From DATARH01 sp036278835 (GTDB lineage Bacteria; Pseudomonadota; Alphaproteobacteria; ATCC43930; CGMCC-115725), in contig DASUKH010000213.1 in assembly GCA_036278835.1 (NCBI GenBank), forward strand, positions 1 through 5,825: a stretch of DNA of 5,825 bases, in the 5' to 3' direction. Within the stretch, counting starts at the first letter, position 1. Each line of letters starts with the position of its first letter. Positions 1 to 5,670 of the stretch are shown here, piece after piece. Below the pieces are notes generated by a model, which was given only the letters and a program-made list of their open reading frames with translations, was not told the origin of the DNA and ran no database searches. Made by a program: the position numbers and the translations under genes.

Positions 1-480
1 ATCAACCCGCATTACGGCTCGCTCGAAGCGCTGACCGATCAGGTCTTCGAGCGGATGATGACCAACAACGTTCTGAGCAACCTGTGGCTGTCGAAGCTGG
101 TGGTGCCCGACATGAGGGCCAAGCGCGACGGCGCGATCATCTTTATCAGCTCGATCGGCGGCCTCAAATCCTCGACCGTCATCGCGATGTACGGCGTCAC
201 CAAGGCGGCCGACATCGCGCTGTGCCGCAGCCTTGCCGCCGAATGGGGGCCGTTCGGAGTGCGGGTCAACTGCATCGCGCCGGGCCTCGTCGAGACCGCC
301 TTCGCGCGCGCCCTCTACGAGGACCCCGAGCGCCGCGCCCGCCGCGAGGCGGAAACCCCGCTACGCCGCCTCGGCCAGCCCGAGGACATCGCCGGCGCGG
401 CCCTCTTGCTCGCGTCCAAAGCGGGCGCCTTCATCACCGGCCAGACGATCGTCGTCGATGGCGGGATGATGGTCGTCTGA
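1..480 (+). CDS. SDR-family NAD(P)-dependent oxidoreductase, C-terminal part (5' end outside window)
   Basis: The open frame runs in from base 1 without a start, so the N-terminal glycine-rich nucleotide-binding segment of the Rossmann fold is missing from the window. What remains, 159 codons, is the second half of a classical short-chain dehydrogenase/reductase. It shows the helix-4 Asn region (TNNVLSNLW, codons from base 61), the catalytic Ser in ISSIGG (codon 151-153), and YGVTK, the YxxxK motif, with Tyr at codon 190-192 and Lys at 202-204. Ser lies 13 residues before Tyr, the usual spacing. RVNCIAPGLVET and the C-terminal GQTIVVDGG are family hallmarks. Classical SDRs are about 250 residues, so roughly 90 are missing. 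The substrate cannot be read; an annotation such as 3-oxoacyl-ACP reductase or glucose dehydrogenase would be a guess. It is convergent with the Rieske gene, with 9 bases between the stops. Confidence 0.95.
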   Translation: MNPHYGSLEALTDQVFERMMTNNVLSNLWLSKLVVPDMRAKRDGAIIFISSIGGLKSSTVIAMYGVTKAADIALCRSLAAEWGPFGVRVNCIAPGLVETAFARALYEDPERRARREAETPLRRLGQPEDIAGAALLLASKAGAFITGQTIVVDGGMMVV

Positions 481-489
481 CCGCCGAGC

Positions 490-1383
490 CTACCCGGCCG
501 GCGGCGGCTTCATTAGCGGCCAGTACCACTCGAAAAACGCACGGTCGAGCGGCCGCGCGGCAAGGCTATCCGCGTCCTCGCGTAGAGCATCGCCGAGCGC
601 ATCCCGCGTCGGCCCCGCGCCATTGCGGGGCATCTCGATGACTTCGAGTTCGGTCTGTCCCGGAAAACGCGGGATCAGGCGAAGCAGGACCGCATCGCCA
701 TTGCGCATGGCAATGAGGCTCAACGGCCCAAACTCGACCGTCGCGTCGCACCCCGCTCCACCGAAGGCGAGGCTCGGCTCGGCCCACAGAAACTGCCGCA
801 GCCGCTTCCAGTTGAGCGCCGTCTTGTGGCGCTGTCGCCGCCCGACCCGCCGCGCGCCGAGGTCCTCGGGAATGCCGTCGAGCGCGACCGGGCCGGGTGG
901 CGGCGGCTCGGGGGCGAGCGCCGACAGATCGACGAGGATCAGCCCGCGCTCGATCCGCATGGCGTAATGCGGCAGGCGGAAGCGCGAGCGGTCGTCCATC
1001 TCAGGACGCAACAGCGGGTCGGTCAGCCGCCCGTCGAGCGCGTAGGACCAGCCGTGATACCGGCAGAACAGGTGGTCGGCATGGCCGCTCTCGTCGTCGC
1101 ACACGCGGTAGCCGGCATGCAGGCAGACATTGCGCAGCGCGTGAATGCACTGGGCGCTCTCGCGCACCAGCACCACCGAGCGCGACCCCACCTCGGCGCG
1201 GAAAAAATCGCCGTCCGCGGCAAGCCGGCTCGCATGATCGACCGCCAGCCACGGCCGGGCGAAAATCCGCGCCAACTCGGCCGCGAACACGTCGTAGGCT
1301 TCGAAGAATTCCGGGCCGGGGGCCGGCCTCTGGCCCCGCTCGATCTCTTCGCCGATCGCCGTGATGCTGTCGGGTCGCTCCAT
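490..1383 (-). CDS. Rieske [2Fe-2S] protein of the ring-hydroxylating oxygenase type, lacking catalytic-iron histidines
   Basis: This gene encodes a 297-residue protein. Residues about 40-125 form a Rieske domain with the full C-x-H-x17-C-x2-H cluster motif: Cys87, His89, Cys107, His110, followed by GWSYALDGRL as in oxygenase alpha subunits. After a proline-rich linker (158-164), an NWK at 191-193 matches the point where the catalytic domain normally begins. The following D/E-x3-D-x2-H-x4-H ligand motif is absent: the stretch reads RLRQFLWAEPSLAF, and residues 191-297 contain no histidine. The protein is also shorter than typical alpha subunits (about 350-450). The cluster could still carry electrons, but a canonical 2-His-1-carboxylate iron site looks impossible. 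The start is well supported: GGAGG (plus-strand CCTCC at 1390-1394) lies 6 bases before the ATG. The gene is divergent from psd and convergent with the SDR gene. Partner and substrate are unknown. Confidence 0.88.
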   Translation of the reverse strand: MERPDSITAIGEEIERGQRPAPGPEFFEAYDVFAAELARIFARPWLAVDHASRLAADGDFFRAEVGSRSVVLVRESAQCIHALRNVCLHAGYRVCDDESGHADHLFCRYHGWSYALDGRLTDPLLRPEMDDRSRFRLPHYAMRIERGLILVDLSALAPEPPPPGPVALDGIPEDLGARRVGRRQRHKTALNWKRLRQFLWAEPSLAFGGAGCDATVEFGPLSLIAMRNGDAVLLRLIPRFPGQTELEVIEMPRNGAGPTRDALGDALREDADSLAARPLDRAFFEWYWPLMKPPPAG

Positions 1384-1524
1384 CCTTCGCCTCCGGGTGG
1401 CGGGAAATGCGCTATAACCGGGTTCCCGACGTCCGCCTAGCGTCTTGTTTCGGCTCCCGGCATCGGCCGGATTTCGCGGCGCCGCGGGGCGACCACATGC
1501 TTCTTATGGACCAGTAGCCGCCGA

Positions 1525-2211
1525 ATGCTCCGTCACATCCTTGCGCCGATTCACCCTGACGGCTGGAAGTTCATCGCGATCGCCGCCGCCGCGACGATCC
1601 TCCTGTTCATCTTCGTGTGGCCGGCCGGCTGGGTCATGCTCGTCGTGACGTTGTGGGTCGCCTATTTCTTTCGCGACCCGTGGCGGGTGACGCCGGGCCG
1701 CCCCGGGGTGATCGTCAGTCCGGCTGACGGGGTCGTCGTTTCGCTGGCACCGGCTGCGCCGCCGCCCGAATTGGCGATGGGCGACGCGCCGGTGCCGCGA
1801 ATCGGCATTTTCCTCAGCCTCTTGGACGTGCACATCGCGCGCGCCCCGGCGGGTGGGCGGGTCGTCGAGCGGCATTACACGAAGGGCCGCTTCGTCAACG
1901 CCAGCCTCGACAAGGCGAGCACCGACAACGAACGGCTGGCGATCCGCCTCCAGCCGCCCGACGGCCCCGAAATCGCCTTCGTGCTGATCGCCGGGCTTGT
2001 GGCGCGGCGCATCGTCTGCCCGCTCTATGCCGGGCAGCGGATCGCGGCGGGCGAGCGCATCGGCCTCATCCGCTTCGGCTCGCGGGTCGATGTCTATGTC
2101 CCGCCGCCCTACCAGCCGCTGGTCGCCCTCGGCCAGCGCATGGTCGCCGGCGAGACGGTGCTGGCCGACCGCGCTGCGGCGGCGCCCGCCAGCCCCGGCG
2201 TCAGCCACTAA
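1525..2211 (+). CDS. psd: Phosphatidylserine decarboxylase proenzyme (short alphaproteobacterial type)
   Basis: The 228-residue product decarboxylates phosphatidylserine to phosphatidylethanolamine at the inner membrane. A hydrophobic N-terminal stretch (about residues 16-49, ending WVAYFFRDP) anchors it. SPADG at 65-69 carries the conserved Asp68 and DVHIARAP holds His103. IAGLVARRI at 155-163 and FVNASLDKAS at 123-132 are family blocks. The self-cleavage site is in LIRFGSRVDV: cleavage between Gly185 and Ser186 should turn Ser186 into the pyruvoyl group of the alpha chain. FGSR in place of the LGST of the long enterobacterial enzyme is what I recall for rhizobial enzymes, so it is normal here. 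Length fits the short class (about 215-232). No clear Shine-Dalgarno precedes the ATG; the start rests on the N-terminal match to rhizobial homologues. pssA follows after 74 bases, an order common in alphaproteobacteria. Confidence 0.95.
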   Translation: MLRHILAPIHPDGWKFIAIAAAATILLFIFVWPAGWVMLVVTLWVAYFFRDPWRVTPGRPGVIVSPADGVVVSLAPAAPPPELAMGDAPVPRIGIFLSLLDVHIARAPAGGRVVERHYTKGRFVNASLDKASTDNERLAIRLQPPDGPEIAFVLIAGLVARRIVCPLYAGQRIAAGERIGLIRFGSRVDVYVPPPYQPLVALGQRMVAGETVLADRAAAAPASPGVSH

Positions 2212-2271
2212 GGCCGCGTCGCCCGTCGCGAGATGGTGTAGTCTGAGCCAGGCCAGGGTCGGCCGGTGAGC

Positions 2272-2276
2272 AGGGA
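2272..2276 (+). promoter_or_regulatory. Ribosome binding site that decides the pssA start
   Basis: AGGGA lies 9 bases before the ATG at 2286. A TTG at 2277 is in the same frame, three codons upstream, but it directly abuts the AGGGA with no spacer, so it is unlikely to be used. The ATG is therefore preferred. Confidence 0.55.
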
Positions 2277-2285
2277 TTGTCTGCG

Positions 2286-3188
2286 ATGCGTTCGTCGCGG
2301 GTGCGGGAACGGGTGCGCGCGCGGGTGCGGCGGCCGCGGGTTCGGGTGCGCCGGTTGTCGCCGCTGTCCTTTAACCGGCTGGTACCGAACGTCCTGACCC
2401 TGCTGGCGCTGTGCGCCGGGATGACGGCGATCCGCTTCGCGATCGCCGGCAAGTTCCAGTACGCGGTATTCACGGTCATCGCCGCCGGCATCTTCGACGG
2501 CCTCGACGGCCGCCTCGCGCGGCTCTTGAAGGTGACGACCCGGTTCGGCGCCGAACTCGACAGCCTGTCCGATTTCATCAGCTTCGGGGTGGCGCCGGCG
2601 GCGATCCTCTATCTGTGGACGATGGCGGAATGGCACAGCGTCGGCTGGGCGATCGTGCTGTTCTACGCGGTGTGCTGCGCCCTGCGCCTCGCGCGCTTCA
2701 ACACGCAATTGGGGGCCGAGCCGCCGCCCTGGGCCGCCAATTTCTTCAGCGGCGCGCCGGCGCCGGCCGGCGCCGGCCTCTTGATGCTGCCGATGTTCAT
2801 CAATTTCGAATGGGGCTTTTGGATCGCGCGCTCGCCCTATCTCAACGGGGTGTGGATCGCCGGCATCGCGCTGTTGATGGTCAGCACCGTGCCGACCGTG
2901 TCGCTAAAGCGCATCCGCATCCCGCAGCATTTCGTTGTCCCGACCCTGCTCGTCATCGGCCTGATGGCGGCCTTCTTCACGACCGCGCCGTGGCCGACAC
3001 TGACCGCGGTCGGCGCGATCTACCTCGCCTCAATCCCGCTGACCGTGCGCGCCTCCTGGCACGCTCGGCGCGAGGCTGAGGCGCGCACGCGGCAGACTGC
3101 GGCGCAGCCGGCGGCGCCTGCCCTCCCCGCCGCGCCCGCGTTGCCGCTGACCCACGAAGAACCGCCGCCGCGCGAATGGCGGCATTAA
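2286..3188 (+). CDS. pssA: CDP-diacylglycerol--serine O-phosphatidyltransferase
   Basis: This 300-residue polytopic membrane enzyme makes phosphatidylserine from CDP-diacylglycerol and serine, the substrate of the Psd encoded just upstream. The CDP-alcohol phosphotransferase motif DxxDGxxAR-x8-Gx3Dx3D is complete: Asp71, Asp74, Gly75, Ala78, Arg79, Gly88, Asp92, Asp96. RLVPNVLTLLALCAG at 31-45 is the typical first membrane segment, and further hydrophobic segments lie near 57-70, 98-115, 118-135, 162-178, 187-205, 217-233 and 238-254. LRLARFN at 133-139 is also typical of PssA. The first 23 residues are an arginine-valine repeat coded by a DNA tandem repeat. The tail after about 260 is Ala/Pro-rich, with PAAPAL twice in tandem (275-286). 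Start ATG 2286 is chosen on Shine-Dalgarno spacing. The cupin gene's Shine-Dalgarno overlaps this stop codon, which suggests cotranscription. Confidence 0.95.
   Translation: MRSSRVRERVRARVRRPRVRVRRLSPLSFNRLVPNVLTLLALCAGMTAIRFAIAGKFQYAVFTVIAAGIFDGLDGRLARLLKVTTRFGAELDSLSDFISFGVAPAAILYLWTMAEWHSVGWAIVLFYAVCCALRLARFNTQLGAEPPPWAANFFSGAPAPAGAGLLMLPMFINFEWGFWIARSPYLNGVWIAGIALLMVSTVPTVSLKRIRIPQHFVVPTLLVIGLMAAFFTTAPWPTLTAVGAIYLASIPLTVRASWHARREAEARTRQTAAQPAAPALPAAPALPLTHEEPPPREWRH
2298..2350 (+). repeat. Tandem CGGGTGCG repeat coding the Arg-Val N-terminus of PssA
   Basis: CGGGTGCG occurs four times, at 2298-2305, 2310-2317, 2322-2329 and 2343-2350. The first three are at exactly 12-base spacing and the last is 21 bases on. 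In frame this gives R-V-R-E, R-V-R-A, R-V-R-R, then P-R-V and R-V-R, which is residues 5-22 of PssA. All unit lengths are multiples of three, so gain or loss of a unit would keep the frame. Confidence 0.85.
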
Positions 3189-3203
3189 GGGAGACCACCC
3201 GCG

Positions 3204-3608
3204 ATGCACTGCTTCGACCTGAAGGCGGAAGAGCGGTTTGACCCGAAAAAGCATGTCGAGCGGGTGCTCGGGCGGGTCGCCGAGGGCGATGTGACGGTGG
3301 CGTGCTGGGAGCCGGGGCAGACCAGCCCCTATCATTGCCACCCGCACGCTACCGAAATCTATTTCTGCTTCGAGGGCGGCGGCACGATGCGCACCCTCGA
3401 TGGGACGGTCGCGGTCGGGCCGGGATCGTTTGTCGTGCACCCGCCCGGCGAGTTGCACGAATGGATCACCGGCCCCGAGCGCACCCTGCTGTTCCGCGTC
3501 CGGTACGGCCATGACATGGCCGCCCGCACCCGGGAATGGCCGAGCAACCCCGACTGGCGCCCGCGCCCGGAGGACATAGAGTATTTCGCGGCGAGGGCGC
3601 CTCGGTAG
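3204..3608 (+). CDS. Small single-domain cupin protein
   Basis: The 134-residue product is one cupin beta-barrel. Motif 1, G-x5-H-x-H-x4-E-x6-G, matches exactly with Gly38, His44, His46, Glu51 and Gly58. Motif 2, G-x5-P-x-G-x2-H, matches with Gly74, Pro80, Gly82 and His85. His44, His46, Glu51 and His85 would be the metal ligands, so metal binding is likely intact. The substrate is unknown: small cupins include isomerases, dioxygenases and sugar- or ligand-binding proteins, and nothing here chooses between them. GGGAG at 3189-3193 lies 10 bases before the ATG and overlaps the TAA of pssA, so translation may be coupled to the psd-pssA unit. No lipid link is shown. The stop TAG (3606-3608) lies inside a palindromic repeat, so the natural C-terminus may have been altered by repeat insertion. 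Confidence 0.9.
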   Translation: MHCFDLKAEERFDPKKHVERVLGRVAEGDVTVACWEPGQTSPYHCHPHATEIYFCFEGGGTMRTLDGTVAVGPGSFVVHPPGELHEWITGPERTLLFRVRYGHDMAARTREWPSNPDWRPRPEDIEYFAARAPR

Positions 3609-3680
3609 GGCGGCAAAGCGAAGCGCATTCCGCCAACTCGACGCAGGTTCGGCGGATTGCGCTGCGCATATCGGGCCTAC
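3605..3680. repeat. GTAGGGCGG-type palindromic repeat (REP-like inverted repeat)
   Basis: The left arm 3605-3634 begins GTAGGGCGG and ends ATTCCGCC. The right arm 3651-3680 begins GGCGGATTGCG and ends GGGCCTAC. The reverse complement of the right arm matches the left at 23 of 30 positions, around a 16-base centre. The form GTAGGGCGG...ATTCCGCC...CCTAC is one I recognise as a dispersed palindrome in many proteobacterial genomes. It starts at the last bases of the cupin gene and provides its TAG. The transcript would fold into a long imperfect hairpin and could act as a transcript end or 3' stabiliser for the psd-pssA-cupin unit, though there is no T-run for a classical terminator. Confidence 0.7.
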
Positions 3681-3726
3681 TGGGTATGGGCTGTGGCGGT
3701 GACGCAGAGCGGCAAAATTTTACCTA

Positions 3727-3990
3727 ATGCCAGACGAACCAGAGCGCCTGCCGCCGCCACCGTTTTGGCGGACCAGATATTTCGCATTGGACGTGCTGCC
3801 GCGACGCGAATACCTCGATCCTCTCGAGATCAGGAAGATTATGCGCCACCCCGAACGGCGCGAGACGCAATCCGATGGGCGGATTCGGCTGTGGGGATAC
3901 GCGGCGAGCATCGGCGGATATCTCCGGGTCGTGCTACTCTCCGACGGCGAGACCGTGCACAACGCCTTTCTCGACGAGGATTACGGATGA
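3727..3990 (+). CDS. Small conserved protein paired with DUF2283; candidate toxin-like partner
   Basis: This 87-residue protein has a conserved core: YFALDVLPRREYL (18-30), then HPERRETQSDGRIRLWGY (41-58), GGYLRVVLLSDGETVHNAF (63-81) and an acidic end. I recall a family of small uncharacterised bacterial proteins with this HPxRRExQxDGRIRxWGY...YLRVVxLxDGETxHNAF pattern, often found next to DUF2283 genes. Its small size, basic N-terminal half and beta-rich core resemble RelE/DUF4258-like folds, but that is inference; I see no proven catalytic residues. The stop overlaps the next start in ATGA (3987-3990), so the pair is translationally coupled. No Shine-Dalgarno is visible before the ATG; the upstream bases are A/T-rich (AAAATTTTACCTA), so weak or leaderless initiation is possible. 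A later ATG at 3841 would remove conserved N-terminal residues. Confidence 0.75.
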   Translation: MPDEPERLPPPPFWRTRYFALDVLPRREYLDPLEIRKIMRHPERRETQSDGRIRLWGYAASIGGYLRVVLLSDGETVHNAFLDEDYG

Positions 3991-4199
3991 GGCTTTCCTA
4001 CGACAAACCAACCGATAGCCTATACATCGAGCTGCGGCGGTTGCCTGCGAAGAGAACCCGCGAGATTGAGCCGGACGTAAACCTCGACGTCGGGGCCGAT
4101 GGCGCGCCGGTCGGCTATGATATCCAGCACGCCTCGGCGAAGCGCGACCTGATCCTGTCGATCATCTTTGCCGCCGAGCCGCAGGAGGCGGCCGAATAA
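3987..4199 (+). CDS. DUF2283-family small protein; candidate antitoxin-like partner
   Basis: The 70-residue product matches the DUF2283 pattern: MRLSYDKPTDSLYIEL at the start (Tyr5-Asp6, Asp10, Leu12-Tyr13), EIEPDVNLDVGADG at 27-39 (Val31, Asn32, Asp34) and VGYDIQHAS at 42-50. The family is about 50-70 residues, so this is full length. The frame stays open upstream to about 3657, but that part lies out of frame over the preceding gene and has no family resemblance, so ATG 3987 is the start. The ATGA overlap with the upstream gene is typical of stoichiometric pairs. Biochemical function of DUF2283 is not established; an antitoxin role is inferred from pairing and size only. Codon use is less extreme in GC than in the thiolase downstream, and with the adjacent repeat this hints at acquisition as a cassette. 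Confidence 0.8.
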   Translation: MRLSYDKPTDSLYIELRRLPAKRTREIEPDVNLDVGADGAPVGYDIQHASAKRDLILSIIFAAEPQEAAE

Positions 4200-4216
4200 C
4201 CCAAAGGAGATCCGCC

Positions 4217-5419
4217 ATGCGCCAGGCCGTCATCGTTTCCACCGCCCGCACCCCGATCGGCAGGGCGTTTCGCGGCGCCTTCAATGAGACTCAGCCGCAG
4301 GCGCTGGCCGGTCACGCGATTGCCGAGGCGGTGAAGCGCGCCCGGCTCGACCCGGCCGAGATCGACGACGTCATCATCGGCGCGGCGATCCAGCAGGGCG
4401 CACAGGGGTTCAACGTCGCCCGCCAGAGCGCCCTGCGGGCCGGCCTACCCGACAGCGTGCCGGCGATGTCGATCGACCGGCAATGCTCCTCCGGCATGAT
4501 GGCGATCGCCACCGCCGCCAAGGAGATCATCGACGACGGCATGCAGGTGGCGGTCGGCGGCGGGGTCGAGTCGGTGTCGTTCGTGCAGGGCGACAGGATG
4601 GTGCGCACCCGCGGCGACGATCCCGAATTGATGGCCCGAATCCCGGCGCTCTACATGACGATGATCGAGACCGCCGAGATCGTCGCCGACCGCTACCGCG
4701 TCTCGCGCGAGGTGCAGGACGAATACGCGTTGCGCTCGCAGCAGCGCACCGCGGCGGCGCAGCAGGCCGGCCGCTTCGATGACGAGATCGTCCCGCTGCC
4801 GTCGGTAATGAGCGTCACCGACCGCAACACCGGCGAGAAATCGAGCCGCGCCGTGACCCTCGACAAGGACGAGGGCAACCGGCCCGACACCTCGTCGGAT
4901 GGCCTCGCCGCGCTGAAGCCGGTGTTCAAGGACGGCCAGCGCATCAAGGAGGGGCGCTTCATCACCGCCGGCAACGCTTCGCAACTATCGGACGGCGCTT
5001 CGGCCGCCGTGCTGATGGAGGAAAAGGAGGCCGAGCGCCGCGGCCTTTCGCCGCTCGGCATCTATCGCGGCATCGCGGTCGCCGGCTGCGCTCCCGACGA
5101 AATGGGCATTGGACCGGTCTTCGCGGTTCCCAAGCTCCTGGAAAAGCACGGGTTGAAGATCGACGACATCGATCTGTGGGAATTGAACGAGGCGTTCGCC
5201 TGCCAGGTGGTCTATTGCCGCGACCGACTTGGCATCCCGCATGACAAGCTCAATGTGAATGGCGGCGCCATCTCGATCGGCCATCCATACGGCATGTCGG
5301 GCGCGCGCATGGTCGGCCACGCGCTGATCGAAGGGAAGCGGCGCGGCGCCCGGCTCGTCGTCTGCACGATGTGCATCGGCGGCGGCATGGGCGCCGCCGG
5401 CCTGTTCGAGGTGGGGTGA
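4217..5419 (+). CDS. Thiolase-family acetyl-CoA C-acyltransferase
   Basis: The 400-residue protein has the normal thiolase length and a complete active site. Cys90 in DRQCSSG is the acyl-accepting nucleophile, NEAFA at 324-328 helps form the oxyanion hole, His356 is in GGAISIGHPYGMSGARM and Cys386 in CTMCIGGGMG is the acid/base. VSTARTPIGR at 7-16 is the typical start. The enzyme cleaves 3-ketoacyl-CoA with CoA, or condenses two acyl-CoAs. The sequence does not decide between degradative 3-ketoacyl-CoA thiolase and acetoacetyl-CoA thiolase. GHPYG replaces the more usual GHPLG/GHPxGAS form, which suggests a FadA-like subgroup of uncertain substrate. AAGGAG at 4204-4209 sits 7 bases before the ATG, a strong ribosome site. 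The gene is only 17 bases after the DUF2283 stop, so it may be read through from the cassette or from a promoter inside it. Confidence 0.96.
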   Translation: MRQAVIVSTARTPIGRAFRGAFNETQPQALAGHAIAEAVKRARLDPAEIDDVIIGAAIQQGAQGFNVARQSALRAGLPDSVPAMSIDRQCSSGMMAIATAAKEIIDDGMQVAVGGGVESVSFVQGDRMVRTRGDDPELMARIPALYMTMIETAEIVADRYRVSREVQDEYALRSQQRTAAAQQAGRFDDEIVPLPSVMSVTDRNTGEKSSRAVTLDKDEGNRPDTSSDGLAALKPVFKDGQRIKEGRFITAGNASQLSDGASAAVLMEEKEAERRGLSPLGIYRGIAVAGCAPDEMGIGPVFAVPKLLEKHGLKIDDIDLWELNEAFACQVVYCRDRLGIPHDKLNVNGGAISIGHPYGMSGARMVGHALIEGKRRGARLVVCTMCIGGGMGAAGLFEVG

Positions 5420-5444
5420 GACGAGGACTGTTAAGCGCGAAGGA

Positions 5445-5454
5445 CGCAAAGGAT
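5445..5454 (+). repeat. CGCAAAGGAT repeat, left copy
   Basis: CGCAAAGGAT at 5445-5454, within GCGCGAAGGACGCAAAGGAT, is the exact reverse complement of ATCCTTTGCG at 5621-5630. It resembles the dispersed GACGCAAAGGA-type repeats I recall from other bacterial genomes. Confidence 0.55.
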
Positions 5455-5473
5455 ACGCCATCGGATGCTCCCG

Positions 5474-5548
5474 CCCGCGGACTTGATCCGCGGGTCCACG
5501 TCTTGGGCGGCCTAGCACAGACGTGGATGGCCGGGTCAAGCCCGGCCA
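5474..5548. repeat. Double-hairpin REP-like palindrome of alphaproteobacterial type
   Basis: The element has nested symmetry. Hairpin 1 is CCCGCGGA (5474-5481), loop CTTGA, TCCGCGGG (5487-5494), a perfect 8-bp stem. Hairpin 2 is TGGCCGGG (5528-5535), loop TCAAG, CCCGGCCA (5541-5548), also a perfect 8-bp stem. The two loops are reverse complements of each other. Between them TCCACGTCT (5495-5503) and AGACGTGGA (5519-5527) form a perfect 9-bp inverted repeat. Translations on both strands give similar peptides, GLDPRVHV on plus and GLDPAIHV on minus; the latter, as MAGLDPAIHV, is a spurious product I recall widely from alphaproteobacterial annotations. Confidence 0.85.
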
Positions 5549-5620
5549 AGGGGATCTGATTCCATCTGAAGGATCTATGCTTGAGAAATCCTGCCCGTAA
5601 TTATGGAATATCGCCTTCGC

Positions 5621-5650
5621 ATCCTTTGCGCTCCCTTCCCGTCCTTTGCG
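5621..5650 (-). repeat. CGCAAAGGAT repeat, right copies (inverted)
   Basis: ATCCTTTGCG at 5621-5630 is inverted relative to the copy at 5445-5454. TCCTTTGCG recurs at 5642-5650, exactly 20 bases after 5622-5630, so the right side has a tandem pair. The block ends only 15 bases before the ribosome site of the next gene. Confidence 0.55.
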
Positions 5651-5664
5651 TTGAATGGTTTTTT

Positions 5665-5670
5665 GGAGGT
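5665..5670 (+). promoter_or_regulatory. Ribosome binding site that sets the GTG start at 5679
   Basis: GGAGGT lies 8 bases before the GTG at 5679-5681. The next in-frame ATG, at 5697, would be 26 bases away, too far for this site. Confidence 0.75.

Noticed and set aside
1413..1418. TATAAC as a -10 box in the psd/Rieske divergent gap
   Set aside because: No TTGACA-like hexamer lies at a proper distance on the plus strand, and none is convincing on the minus strand.
1475..1486. CGCGGCGCCGCG 12-base palindrome upstream of psd
   Set aside because: Perfect but made only of G and C in a GC-rich region, so chance is a sufficient explanation; no second copy supports an operator.
1506..1517. ATG-GAC-CAG-TAG minimal upstream frame before psd
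   Set aside because: Three codons with no ribosome site; nothing supports it as a leader peptide.
1504..2208. A 234-codon open frame on the minus strand covering nearly all of psd
   Set aside because: It mirrors psd in a GC-rich genome, its composition is dominated by Arg/Asp/Ala/Gly with no family pattern, and psd on the plus strand is unmistakable.
3657..3986. A 110-codon upstream extension of the DUF2283 frame
   Set aside because: It overlaps the 87-residue gene out of frame, runs through the palindromic repeat, is Arg-rich without motifs, and the DUF2283 pattern begins exactly at the Met of 3987.
5250..5549. A minus-strand frame beginning MAGLDPAIHV
   Set aside because: This is the translation of the REP-like palindrome running into the antisense of the thiolase; such products are common spurious calls.
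5581..5610. TTGAGA followed by TATGGAAT as a promoter for the MmgE/PrpD gene
   Set aside because: The -35 is good but the -10 matches poorly at any allowed spacing. The A/T-rich setting makes it possible but not supportable.
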